Shown: one piece after another, positions 26,467 to 34,834 of the stretch | How the letters are laid out: every line of letters starts with the position of its first letter | How positions within the stretch are numbered: position 1 is the first letter of the stretch | Source of the DNA: Acetobacter persici JCM 25330 | Lineage (GTDB): Bacteria > Pseudomonadota > Alphaproteobacteria > Acetobacterales > Acetobacteraceae | Direction of reading: 5' to 3' | Assembly (NCBI RefSeq): GCF_000613905.1 | Contig: NZ_BAJW01000011.1 | Location: forward strand, 1 to 64,000 | DNA: 64,000 nt | Made by a program: the position numbers and the translations under genes | The notes under the pieces: model-generated | The model's input: the letters and a program-made list of their open reading frames with translations, nothing else | Databases searched by the model: none | What the model was told of the DNA's origin: nothing

Positions 26467-26686
26467 TGCATCAACCCGCAGTGACACTTTTCTAACCCCT
26501 TGAAGCAGCAAAAAGAATGCGGCGTGCTGTCTTCCGGTTAGTGTTCTGGTTCCCAGAATTGGTTAAACAATCTGGGAACACCTTGAGGAAAGTCTAACCG
26601 TATTTTGGTGATTTTGGAAAGAGGTTAATAACGGTCAATATATAAAAAATATTCAGATTATTCTGAGAAAAGATGAATTTATAAAA
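26467..26686. other. intergenic region right of att core 3
   Basis: Holds a 9-bp inverted repeat GTTCCCAGA / TCTGGGAAC (26549-26579, 13-base spacer) and the only copy of the GTKAWTMAC motif that I found outside element B (GTTAATAAC, 26624). The parB transcript from the right ends here. No gene seen. Confidence 0.4.
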
Positions 26687-27570
26687 TTAGTTCGGATCAA
26701 GAGATGTTGCGGATACAATGGTTCTGAATTCAGCGATAATTTCTGGATAACGTGCTTCAAGATACCCAACAATATTGGTATTTTGTATAAGACGTCCGAG
26801 ATAACGAGATGCTAGAACAAGCTGAAGAACATCATCTCCAAAGGTTGCTTCAAGAGCTTGATAATCTTTAGTCAGACTTTCCATCTCGCGCTCCATTCTA
26901 GCCATCTGCTCAGATGTAAGACCTGAAACTGACTTGGGCCGGTCCGGTTTCGCAAGATCCGTTTGCTTCGACGCCGCAAGAATTGCCTTAGCGTAAGTGG
27001 CCGTAAAATTATTCATCGCCACCATAAGTTCGGCCGTTTCGGTTTGTTTGAGTGGCTTCATCTTCCGCAGAATATTAAAAACATGTGGGTTAATCGGTCG
27101 ATCCTTCAGAAGCTCAACTGCGCTTGGAGCAATGCCGTCAAGCAGGTTGCGTCGATGTAAAACAACTTTTTCATCAATGCCCAAAGCTTTGGCAATCATG
27201 GCTGGAGGTACGCCACGATCAATGGCACGGGAAATCATGTAATGTTCTTGCACCGTTGCCAGACGGTTAACGCGCTTATTATAGGTGAAGGCTTCATCAT
27301 CGTCAGAAATAATACAAAGAGTGCTTTCTATATTTTGTTCTCGGAGGGCATGTACCGTAAATGGCCATCAAGAAGCATATGTCGCCCATCTCGACCAGCT
27401 TTGGCAACGACCAGAGGCTCAATCACACCAACTGCACCAACAGAAGTTGCAATCCGTTCATACCGTTTTGAGTCTGTAATCCGTTTGGTCATAGGACGGA
27501 GAGGAAGGATTGAATCAAGAGGCACTTTGTGCGCCTCCCGCTCAAAAGAAATGCGAACAGGCTTACTCAT
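26687..27570 (-). pseudogene. ParB/RepB-like protein 2, one frame break
   Basis: Two frames make one protein of about 294 residues. The N-terminal part (to 27328) has the ParB-like nuclease/CTPase fold with DGRHMLLDGHLRY. The C-terminal part, open from about 27350 in the next frame, continues ALREQNIESTLCIISDDDEAF and then an HTH region (MIAKALGIDEKVVLHRRN) and a RepB-type C-terminal domain. One missing G near 27349 (ATGCC for ATGGCC) explains the break. It overlaps the preceding parB gene (ATGA). Partitioning or DNA-binding activity with the recombinase is inferred. Confidence 0.7.
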
Positions 27571-28442
27571 GACCGACCTTGCCCAATACCAAGTCGGTCT
27601 GCAATCGGTTGGGGCAGGGTGGCTAACCCTTCTGCTCTCAGTAATTGCACGAAAAGATCTTCAGTCAGTAATTTCCCCATCGCCCCAACAACGAAAGTAA
27701 GACGACCTTGGGTAAGATGCGCTTTTTTCACTAGCATTTTCTGCCGATCTACTTCTTTTTGATAAGCGCGAACCAAGGCCGTAGCAGTTGCCGGCTGTCC
27801 GGCTCTATTACTAGGTCGTGCTGATCGCATACCTTTACCAATGGTGTTGCGATCTCCAACAATCCGACGAATGGCCAGAACCTGGCTTCCCGGAAGCTCT
27901 CCAGATTCATAAGCTTCCGTAAGCGCTCTCTGAACATCGGCATCCGTTGCCCTCGCAATTTCTGCTGCGATTGTGTGAGGAACGATCCCGCGCTCTACAG
28001 CATCAAGTAATCGTTCCTCACCTTTTTCCAAAAGGCTATTAATGGAATAGACATAGTCAGCGCTAAATCCGACCTTTTCCGCTATTTCAGCGTTGCTATA
28101 TCCTCGCTCACGCAGAGAACCAACTTCACGGATAAGCTCAAGAGGAGAGAGGTTCCTTCGTGCTAAATTTTCGACCAAACTCATCACAAAGCATTCGTCG
28201 CGCGTTGCTTCGATGACCATGGCCGGTATCTCTATTTGACCAAGCTTTTGAAAGGCCTCCAGTCGTCCTTGACCACAGATGAGTTCGTAATGCTCACCAT
28301 TTGGTGCATGTCGGACAGTAATGGGACGCTTCAAGCCAACTTTGCGAATGCTCTCGACCAACTCTTCAAATATTTTCTTGTTGCGAACGCGTGGGTTCAA
28401 AACCTCTATAGAATTCGTGGGGATCATGACGATTTCGGACAT
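27567..28442 (-). CDS. ParB/RepB-like protein 1
   Basis: A 291-residue ParB-family protein. The N-terminal domain contains ICGQGRLEAFQKLG, matching the GxxR motif of the CTP-binding pocket, and LVENLARRNLSPLE (the ENLQR box). The HTH region follows (NAEIAEKVGFSADYVYSINSLL), then a RepB-type C-terminus. Its start overlaps the recombinase stop by one base (TAATG) and its end overlaps the second parB (ATGA), so all three are translated in one operon. No ParA lies nearby, so this is unlikely to be a classical partition system; it may position or regulate the recombinase. Confidence 0.82.
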   Translation of the reverse strand: MSEIVMIPTNSIEVLNPRVRNKKIFEELVESIRKVGLKRPITVRHAPNGEHYELICGQGRLEAFQKLGQIEIPAMVIEATRDECFVMSLVENLARRNLSPLELIREVGSLRERGYSNAEIAEKVGFSADYVYSINSLLEKGEERLLDAVERGIVPHTIAAEIARATDADVQRALTEAYESGELPGSQVLAIRRIVGDRNTIGKGMRSARPSNRAGQPATATALVRAYQKEVDRQKMLVKKAHLTQGRLTFVVGAMGKLLTEDLFVQLLRAEGLATLPQPIADRLGIGQGRS

Positions 28443-29995
28443 TACAGCGGTCCTTCCAACGTATGACGACGCAGCAAGTGAAAAAGAGGGGACAAATCAT
28501 CTGTTCTGAAAGAGTCTAGGTTAATCCCGTTATCTTCCGCCATTCCCAGCTTGGGTTTGTGACCAATATCCAGCCACGGCAGAAGGTAATAATCTTTCAC
28601 AGTTTTATTGTCCGGGTTGAGTCTGACAACGACAGTCACATCCGGTCGCAAACTGGTATCCAGACGAACCTTCCAGCGAAGAGAGCCAGCAGTAGTGCTC
28701 TGACAACGAGAAATAACGAACGCAAGCGTTACTTCATGATTCACCAAAAGCAGGTCATTGCGAGCGTTAGAGATCACACTGCCACCAATGGCTTCAATTC
28801 CTGCGATGGTTTCAGCGACCACTTCTGGGTGCATCAGTCGAAGCTGACGGTTAGTCTCGACGTAACGGTAATCGCGTGAAGGCTGATAACCAATGAGTTC
28901 ATAGGCACGGAGAAGACTGCCAAAACGATGCCGGTAAGCAGCACTCGACGGCATTTCCTCAACTTCGTTGATAATCATGCCCGAAAGAATACCGCGACAG
29001 GCAAGAAGATCGGACAGCATTTTCAAAAGCTCTTCATTAGTAAAGCGACGAGCTCTTTGTGCGAAAATTGTTTGCGCTGCTTCAAATAAGGCAGGGTCGA
29101 CAATTCCTTCAAAAACGCCGTCACCACGAACCCACATATCGGCATCATTCACAACGCGTTTCTGTTTCAGTTTGAAAGAAACACGATTGTAAACATTGTT
29201 CCCTATATACTTCTCGTTGCTTAAAATCTGACGGATGACTGCATGCGTCCAGGGTTTTCCTAGGTCTGTTGTTCGACCTTCGCCATTGAGTATTGTTGCA
29301 ATTTCACGTTCTGAGCGGTGCTCAAGAATAAACAGCTTATAAATCTGGCTGACCGTCTCAACTTCTTCATCCGGTCCGGGGACAAGGATAACGCGATCAG
29401 TTTGAAGACTTTTGTGTTCCCCTCGGGCGAGGGGAGCCTTGGGCTCATTATTTTCGTTTACGAGAAAGCGCCTCAGGCCATAGCCAGCAGGGCCACCCTG
29501 CCGATAACCAAGCGTAATCAGGCGACATTGCCCGGTGAAAACCTTACCGGACAACTCGCGGCTATATTCTCCAGCCATCACGCGCTTGATACTTTTCATG
29601 ACATTAGATGACAGGCTTCCATCGTTATCAAATTGTTCAGCACAATAATGGATGTTAATCCCACGTTCGCGGCATATAAACTCGTAATAGGCGCTTTCAT
29701 CGGCATCCTGAAAACGCCCCCAACGACTGATATCGTAGACGAGAATTGCCTCGAAATCGGCGGCTCCACTTCGGACGTCTTCAATCAAGCGTTTTAGAGA
29801 GTCACGTCCAGCAATATTGAGGCCGCTACGTCCTTCGTCGGCATAATTGCGAACAATCTGAAAATTCCTCCGTCCAGCATAGGCAGCGATAATTTCCGCC
29901 TGATTTTCTGTGGAGTATTTTTGATGGTCGGTTGACATCCGCACATATTGGGCGGCCCGCACCGGAATCGTTGCTCCTACTGCTTCCACTCTCAT
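28442..29995 (-). CDS. large serine recombinase
   Basis: A large serine recombinase of about 517 residues. The N-terminal catalytic domain reads RAAQYVRMSTDHQKYS, with the nucleophile Ser in RMST, then YADEGRSG and VYDISRWGRFQD. The Recombinase domain follows (YGLRRFLVNE ... REIATILNGEGRTTDLGKPW ... QILSNEKYIGNNVYNR), then a long C-terminal part without the usual zinc ribbon. I choose ATG 29995, preceded by GAGCTGGGG; an in-frame ATG at 30106 is possible but would overlap the divergent regulator's leader. It is the first gene of a coupled operon with two parB-like genes, and presumably an integrase or DNA-rearranging enzyme. Confidence 0.85.
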   Translation of the reverse strand: MRVEAVGATIPVRAAQYVRMSTDHQKYSTENQAEIIAAYAGRRNFQIVRNYADEGRSGLNIAGRDSLKRLIEDVRSGAADFEAILVYDISRWGRFQDADESAYYEFICRERGINIHYCAEQFDNDGSLSSNVMKSIKRVMAGEYSRELSGKVFTGQCRLITLGYRQGGPAGYGLRRFLVNENNEPKAPLARGEHKSLQTDRVILVPGPDEEVETVSQIYKLFILEHRSEREIATILNGEGRTTDLGKPWTHAVIRQILSNEKYIGNNVYNRVSFKLKQKRVVNDADMWVRGDGVFEGIVDPALFEAAQTIFAQRARRFTNEELLKMLSDLLACRGILSGMIINEVEEMPSSAAYRHRFGSLLRAYELIGYQPSRDYRYVETNRQLRLMHPEVVAETIAGIEAIGGSVISNARNDLLLVNHEVTLAFVISRCQSTTAGSLRWKVRLDTSLRPDVTVVVRLNPDNKTVKDYYLLPWLDIGHKPKLGMAEDNGINLDSFRTDDLSPLFHLLRRHTLEGPL

Positions 29996-30117
29996 CCCCA
30001 GCTCTATGCTTTCAAGACGGAGAAGCAACCCGCCTACATTTGCATCACGATCACGGTGCGGTCGATCTGAATCGATCGCATCCAGACAATCGTTTTTGTA
30101 ATGCAAAGGAACGTGAA

Positions 30118-30504
30118 ATGTCGTTTACAAAAAAGGACCGAAATTTTCGCGCAAACAAAGGAAATAAATTTCCTCTGGATCCATCGGCTGATACGGAAGC
30201 GGCCTTTGCAAACATTATTGCGGATGCACTCCGACGAGATTTTGGAAGCACGCCAGCACACATAAAACATATCGCTCGACTAACAGGAGCTAATGTACGA
30301 ACAGTGGGCAATTGGTTGAGTGCTCGCAACGGTCCTAGCGGTGCCAGCCTTGTTGTTCTGATGCGCCATTCTGATGAGGTCACTATAGCTGTCTTGAAAT
30401 TATCAGCACGCTTTAGCTTGTGGAGGGCAATGTCGGAAACAAAGAGTAGGAAAGAACTGTACCGAGCCGTAACTGAGTTTATGAAATATATTCCAAAGCC
30501 GTAA
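30118..30504 (+). CDS. helix-turn-helix regulator divergent from the recombinase
   Basis: A 128-residue protein. The middle reads FGSTPAHIKHIARLTGANVRTVGNWLSARNGPS, a clear helix-turn-helix with a typical recognition helix. The C-terminus is helical. The ATG at 30118 has AAAGGAACG upstream and is preferred over 29932, which would run through the recombinase gene. It is transcribed divergently from the recombinase operon over about 120 bases and is followed by a strong terminator. It likely controls the operon. Confidence 0.75.
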   Translation: MSFTKKDRNFRANKGNKFPLDPSADTEAAFANIIADALRRDFGSTPAHIKHIARLTGANVRTVGNWLSARNGPSGASLVVLMRHSDEVTIAVLKLSARFSLWRAMSETKSRKELYRAVTEFMKYIPKP

Positions 30505-30527
30505 AAATATAATATTTTATTTAATGG

Positions 30528-30562
30528 AAGCCGTTCTTTTATATGAAAGAACGGCTTTTTTG
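30528..30562 (+). terminator. strong rho-independent terminator
   Basis: A perfect 12-bp stem AAGCCGTTCTTT / AAAGAACGGCTT with a six-base loop followed by TTTT. Ends the regulator gene and, on the other strand, the Fic gene. Confidence 0.9.
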
Positions 30563-30571
30563 AATTTTAAG

Positions 30572-31761
30572 TTATCGTTCCCCGAATGGTCTGTTGATGA
30601 TAGCCATAACCTCGGGGGCAGAAAATATCCGGTTTCTGGCATATCCGGTGCGTTCCACTAAAATGCCTGCGGCCTGTAGTTGTTCCAGCGCAGTCTTGAT
30701 TGCAGGAGCAGAAATGTCTAGAATTTTCCCTAGTCGTGTCGCTGTAATGACCGGGCAATCAACCAGAACATCCAGTGCTCTCAGCGCTGCGGAGTTCTTT
30801 CTGTATGAACGTCTGCTCAGCCAGTCTACTTTCAGCATTTCGGTCGCCTTCCTGACAGCTTTGAATTCCTGCACAGTCCCAATAATGGCCTGTGACATGA
30901 AGGCAATCAGGGGGAGCCAGTTCAGTTTCTGCTGCGCCTTTTTCAGTGCGTCATAATAATCCTGTTTGTAAGCTTCAATGTAGGAAGAGAGATAGAGAGG
31001 TGGCTCTTTTTCTGCTGCGAGTATCATCGGGATCAGAAGTCTGCCAACCGTCCATTGCCGTCCCTGAATGGGTGGACAGCTTCAAAATGGGCATGGGCGA
31101 TAGCAACCCGCGTGATGAGTGATTGGGTCATCATCTGCATGCCATCCCCCGCCATATAATCCAGTGTGTTTTGAAGACATTGGGGCACATGATCAGGTGG
31201 GGGCGGGTTGTAGGTGGAATAGGCGATGTTATGTCTGCTGCCACCAATCCAGACAACGGTCGTTCGTAATGCGCCGGGATTACCGATATAGGATGTGTCA
31301 TGCTTCATGACTTCTCGATGCAGTGCCAGCACGGTGTCGAGCGTGAAAACGGTTCTGCCTGATGCAGCGGCCAAGGGCAGGAATTTTTCAAGCGCCAACG
31401 CATAGTCCCTGACCTGACGTGTTTCCTGCGTAGCCAGTTCATCGTCTTCGTCAACGATCAGGAGTTCATCAAGGGTGCTATGGGTGCCTTCCATCGCGGA
31501 ACTGCTGACGGCCTCCCTGCTGCGAAGGGTTCTGCTGATGAGATAGGGATCGGTTGACGTCCGTGCCCACTCTGCAATTTCTCCCAGAGCGGCCATTGCT
31601 TGAGAGTGCAAGGCGGTGATGTCATCCAGATACACCCCACTTTCAGGCGGAGGTGGTGGAACAACACCATAATGGTTCTCATAAGGGGGGGGCAGACGGG
31701 CCAGACACTCTCTGACGCCTCCCGTTAAATCCTGACGGTTCACCAGAAAAACCTTAAACAT
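30572..31761 (-). pseudogene. Fic-family protein, one frame break
   Basis: Two pieces of one Fic protein of about 397 residues. The first (31761-31033) has the Fic/DOC N-terminal domain with the inhibitory-helix-like SREAVSSSAMEGTHST (S-x-x-x-E-G/N), and the catalytic loop HPFRDGNGR, then runs out of frame. The second (to 30572) continues LLIPMILAAEKEPPLYLSS and ends with a winged-helix domain (ATRLGKILDISAPAIKTALEQL). One missing base in the G/C run at 31048-31049 explains the break exactly within HPFRDGNGR-VGRLL. Fic enzymes AMPylate target proteins. Either a decayed gene or a sequencing indel. Confidence 0.85.
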
Positions 31762-31779
31762 GGGACAAGATTACGATCC

Positions 31780-31841
31780 GTATTTAAGTTTTTATCATAA
31801 ACCTAATTTATAATCTATCGCTGTATGCTGTATTTAAGTTT
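31780..31841. repeat. direct repeat upstream of the Fic gene
   Basis: GTATTTAAGTTT occurs at 31780-31791 and 31830-31841, 50 bases apart (near five helical turns). It lies in the leader of the Fic gene and may be an operator for the Fic winged-helix domain or another regulator. Confidence 0.4.
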
Positions 31842-31854
31842 ATTGAAAAGTATT

Positions 31855-32496
31855 TCATACATCACAATGGGTGTCAGATTGAATTTCTGTCGTCGTTTCC
31901 CTCGTATCATGGGATCGGGCAATTCGGGAGACTGCACTTTCACTGAGCCCATAGGTTGTTGCCAAAGACTTGAGAGTGATTCCGTTTTGTCTTTTTACTC
32001 TGATTTCCCGTTTCTGAGCGGTGGTCAGTCTGGATGGTCGTCCCATCTGCTTTCCCTGCTGGATGGCTCTGACCCGGCCCTCTGATGTTCTGGTTCTGAT
32101 CAGATCGCGTTCAACATCAGCAAGGCCCCCAAGGACCGCAAGCATCAGCCGTCCTGTGCTGGTGCTCGTATCAGTCCATGGCTCAGCTATTGAATGAAAC
32201 TGTGCTTTTTTATTCGTAATCTCTTTAACTATAGAAAAGAGATCGAAAGTACTGCGGGCGAGTCTGTCGATACGCGTGACAACCACGATGTCACCTTCAC
32301 CCAACGAGGCTATCAGCTTTTTAAGCTGTGACCGCTCGGAATCTGCTCCGCTTGCTTTTTCGCGGTAAATTTTTACGCAACCAAATTCTTTTAAATTTTT
32401 TACTTGTATATCAAGGGTCTGTCCAACTGTGCTGACCCGCGCATACCCTATTTTCTGCCCCACGCTCCACCTCTTTCCCGTGTAGGAAAGGGGCAT
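31855..32496 (-). CDS. serine recombinase, resolvase/invertase family
   Basis: A small serine recombinase of about 200 residues. The motifs are IGYARVSTVGQTLDIQ (nucleophile Ser in RVST), KASGADSERSQL, VVVTRIDRLARST, and a C-terminal HTH (TLKSLATTYGLSESAVSRI). The sequence is closest in pattern to Tn3-type resolvases and Hin/Pin invertases. A GTG at 32463 with AGGTGGA just upstream may be the true start. There is no transposase next to it. A 15-bp inverted repeat pair begins 27 bases from its upstream end, a possible substrate. Confidence 0.85.
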   Translation of the reverse strand: MPLSYTGKRWSVGQKIGYARVSTVGQTLDIQVKNLKEFGCVKIYREKASGADSERSQLKKLIASLGEGDIVVVTRIDRLARSTFDLFSIVKEITNKKAQFHSIAEPWTDTSTSTGRLMLAVLGGLADVERDLIRTRTSEGRVRAIQQGKQMGRPSRLTTAQKREIRVKRQNGITLKSLATTYGLSESAVSRIARSHDTRETTTEIQSDTHCDV

Positions 32497-32522
32497 CTTA
32501 GCACGATGTCTGTTTGAGTAAT

Positions 32523-32663
32523 TCCTGATTTACGCAAAAAATATCTGTTAGGTTTTTTCTGTTTCAGTTGATGTTTTTGTTGTGCAAACAATTTTTCTAT
32601 GAAATAAAACTCAGGAGAATTTCATGGAGCAGGTGGGACTTACCTCACTTGCGTAAATCAGGA
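32523..32663. repeat. 15-bp perfect inverted repeats enclosing 111 bp
   Basis: TCCTGATTTACGCAA (32523-32537) and its exact complement (32649-32663). The right arm contains most of the ribosome site (AGGAG) of the Hint gene. The enclosed A+T-rich segment has promoter-like sequence (TTTTTG ... TATGAA) and a short open frame with its own AGGAG (32624-32656, MEQVGLTSLA). It could be a small mobile or invertible segment, next to a serine recombinase gene. Confidence 0.6.
32624..32656 (+). CDS. possible 10-residue leader peptide
   Basis: ATG with AGGAG nine bases upstream, coding MEQVGLTSLA and stopping just before the Hint gene's ribosome site. The right inverted repeat overlaps its end. It may be a leader peptide or a duplicated ribosome site; no function can be read from it. 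Confidence 0.25.
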   Translation: MEQVGLTSLA

Positions 32664-32674
32664 GATACGCAACT

Positions 32675-34732
32675 ATGGCAGACTCAAATCCAGCGAACAG
32701 CGTTACTATCGTAAGTGACAAGACTGGTTCGACAACAACAAGTTATCCGTTCGGGGATTTTTTGCACGTAAATCCAATATATTCAAATACAAGAACAATT
32801 GAAACCTCTAATGGTCTTACTTATACTGTAACCACACATAATTATACGCTCGCTAATATCCAATCTGGGGTTTCTTATGATGTCAGTATAACCGATGCAT
32901 CTGGGGCATCCGTTTTCGACCAAGAAAATATTAATCGTGGCTTGAACATTCTTAATGTGATCCAGATCGCAGCAAGTGGCGATGTTATTTCAGGTGCAAA
33001 TGACTCTGCAGTTCTTATAAATATTGCAAGTATTGGCAACTATGTTAGTCTTCCGGGATCTACTGGTGACTTTACGGTAGGTGTTGGTGGGTTAACTGCA
33101 AATACGTACTACATAGGTGGCGACACATCCATCGATGGACTTGCTAATCTTCTCACCGGCACCACAGTTAATGTGGTTGGGGGAACTGCGACATTAACCG
33201 GAACAGGAGGGAGCGCTCTTGTGGGGGCCTTGAATGGTTCAACTGTTAATATCGAATATGGCGGCACATTAAATACAGGAGCAGCGCTCGCAAGCGTTCT
33301 GGAAGGCTCTACTGTCAACTTCGGGACAGGTGGCGGTACTGTTATCATCAATGGTGGCGGTACACTCATTAGTCTTTTGGCTAGCGGTTCGCTGAATGCA
33401 ACAACATTTAACAATTACGACCCATCAAAAGACACGATCGAACTTCAGAATACAACTAATCCGATTGCGACCTACACCATAGAAAACGGCGGTCTTTTTG
33501 GGCTGGATTCATCTCAGAAAGTCATTGTTCTTAAAGATTCTTCCGGAAATACTGTTGCCGAATATGCTGTTAAACCAGCTGATGGTGTTACGCTTAATAA
33601 CGATACATATAATGTTAATGATTTAACCAATAACCCTCTGAAAATCACTTATTTGAACGGTAATACTTATATCGGTGCTTGTTTCTTGGCAGGAAGTATG
33701 ATCCGTACCGTAGATGGTGATGTTGCTGTCGAAGATGTTTGTATTGGCGATAAAATTGTTGCTTTTGACTGGCGGAATAATACAGACGTCGTGCGTCCTG
33801 TTGTCTGGGTCGGTAAAGCGCATGTCAATGTTCACCACGGCCTGCCGGATGACGAGGCTGGTTGGCCTGTTCGTATCCTGAAAGACGCGATTGATAATGG
33901 CGTTCCGTATAAGGATATGCTGATTACAGCCGAACATTGCCTTTTCTTTAAAGACCGTTTTGTGCCAGTCCGGATGCTGGTCAATGGTGTGTCTATTTTC
34001 TACGACAAATCCATTACGTCTTACGACTACTATCATGTGGAAACTGAACAGCATTCTGTCATCACAGCCGACGGCATGCTGACCGAAAGCTATCTGGATA
34101 CCGGTAACCGGTCTTCCTTCCGTCAGGAAGGCAAGATTGCGACCCTTCGTGGTTCAGTCAAAAGCTGGGAAGACGACGCTGGTGCTCCTCTGGGTGTTGA
34201 ACGTTCTTTTGTTGAGCCTCTGTTCCGTGCCATCGAATGGCGCGAAGATAAGGTCTCAAAAGAGCAAGCGCCCGCTGCTCCTGAATTGACCAACGATCCG
34301 GACCTGCATCTCATTACAGAAACAGGTGCAGTCATTCGCCCCATGCGTCGTACCAGCAAAGAGTACAGCTTCATGCTGCCGCCGGGCACTCAGTCCGTCC
34401 ACATTGTTTCACGGGCCAGCCGTCCTAGTGATGTGATCGGTCCCTTTGTGGATGATCGCCGTTATATGGGGGTTGCAGTTGGAGCTGTTCGTTTGCTGAG
34501 CGCAAAACGGCCTGTTGAAATCACATCACACCTGACCACGGAAAAGCCTCAAGGCTGGCACTCTGACATGGAGTGGCAGGGGGCTGCCTGGACGGACGGT
34601 AATGCAACTCTGCCGCTGGGTGATCTGCTGAAGCACGGCAAGATGGGGATCCTCTCAGTCAGCGTTCTTGCTGCAGGGCCTTATCTTAAGAACGAGAAAA
34701 AGACAGTGACGCTATCTGTTCGCTCTGCCTGA
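32675..34732 (+). CDS. Hint-domain protein with repetitive beta-rich N-terminus
   Basis: A 685-residue protein. The first 250 residues are rich in Gly, Ser, Thr and Val with short repeats (TVNVVGGTATLTG, TVNIEYGG, TVNFGTGGG), as in secreted adhesin- or passenger-like proteins. A Hint domain begins at about Cys336 (ACFLAGSMIRTVDGDVAVEDV) and includes TAEHCLFF near residue 420. Hint domains of hedgehog and intein type cleave or splice themselves; this Hint_2-like form is common in Acetobacteraceae. No N-terminal signal peptide is visible. AGGAG lies ten bases before the ATG inside an inverted repeat. A strong terminator follows. Confidence 0.75.
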   Translation: MADSNPANSVTIVSDKTGSTTTSYPFGDFLHVNPIYSNTRTIETSNGLTYTVTTHNYTLANIQSGVSYDVSITDASGASVFDQENINRGLNILNVIQIAASGDVISGANDSAVLINIASIGNYVSLPGSTGDFTVGVGGLTANTYYIGGDTSIDGLANLLTGTTVNVVGGTATLTGTGGSALVGALNGSTVNIEYGGTLNTGAALASVLEGSTVNFGTGGGTVIINGGGTLISLLASGSLNATTFNNYDPSKDTIELQNTTNPIATYTIENGGLFGLDSSQKVIVLKDSSGNTVAEYAVKPADGVTLNNDTYNVNDLTNNPLKITYLNGNTYIGACFLAGSMIRTVDGDVAVEDVCIGDKIVAFDWRNNTDVVRPVVWVGKAHVNVHHGLPDDEAGWPVRILKDAIDNGVPYKDMLITAEHCLFFKDRFVPVRMLVNGVSIFYDKSITSYDYYHVETEQHSVITADGMLTESYLDTGNRSSFRQEGKIATLRGSVKSWEDDAGAPLGVERSFVEPLFRAIEWREDKVSKEQAPAAPELTNDPDLHLITETGAVIRPMRRTSKEYSFMLPPGTQSVHIVSRASRPSDVIGPFVDDRRYMGVAVGAVRLLSAKRPVEITSHLTTEKPQGWHSDMEWQGAAWTDGNATLPLGDLLKHGKMGILSVSVLAAGPYLKNEKKTVTLSVRSA

Positions 34733-34760
34733 ACTATCAGGTTGTAACGAATGATGCGAG

Positions 34761-34795
34761 CCAGGCTCTTCTTTGCAAGAAGGGTCTGGTTTTTT
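34761..34795 (+). terminator. rho-independent terminator of the Hint gene
   Basis: A 13-bp stem CCAGGCTCTTCTT / AAGAAGGGTCTGG (two G-U pairs), loop TGC, then six Ts. Confidence 0.9.
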
Positions 34796-34834
34796 CGTTT
34801 TTTTATAATAATTCAATATAGTCATGGTTTTTAA

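Noticed and set aside
26442-26530. Complete tRNA gene at att core 3
   Set aside because: The T-stem has a mismatch and no matching 5' acceptor half (GCGAACT on the minus strand) lies within 100 bases.
29932-30117. N-terminal extension of the HTH regulator
   Set aside because: It would overlap the divergent recombinase gene; the ATG at 30118 has a good ribosome site and starts the conserved part.
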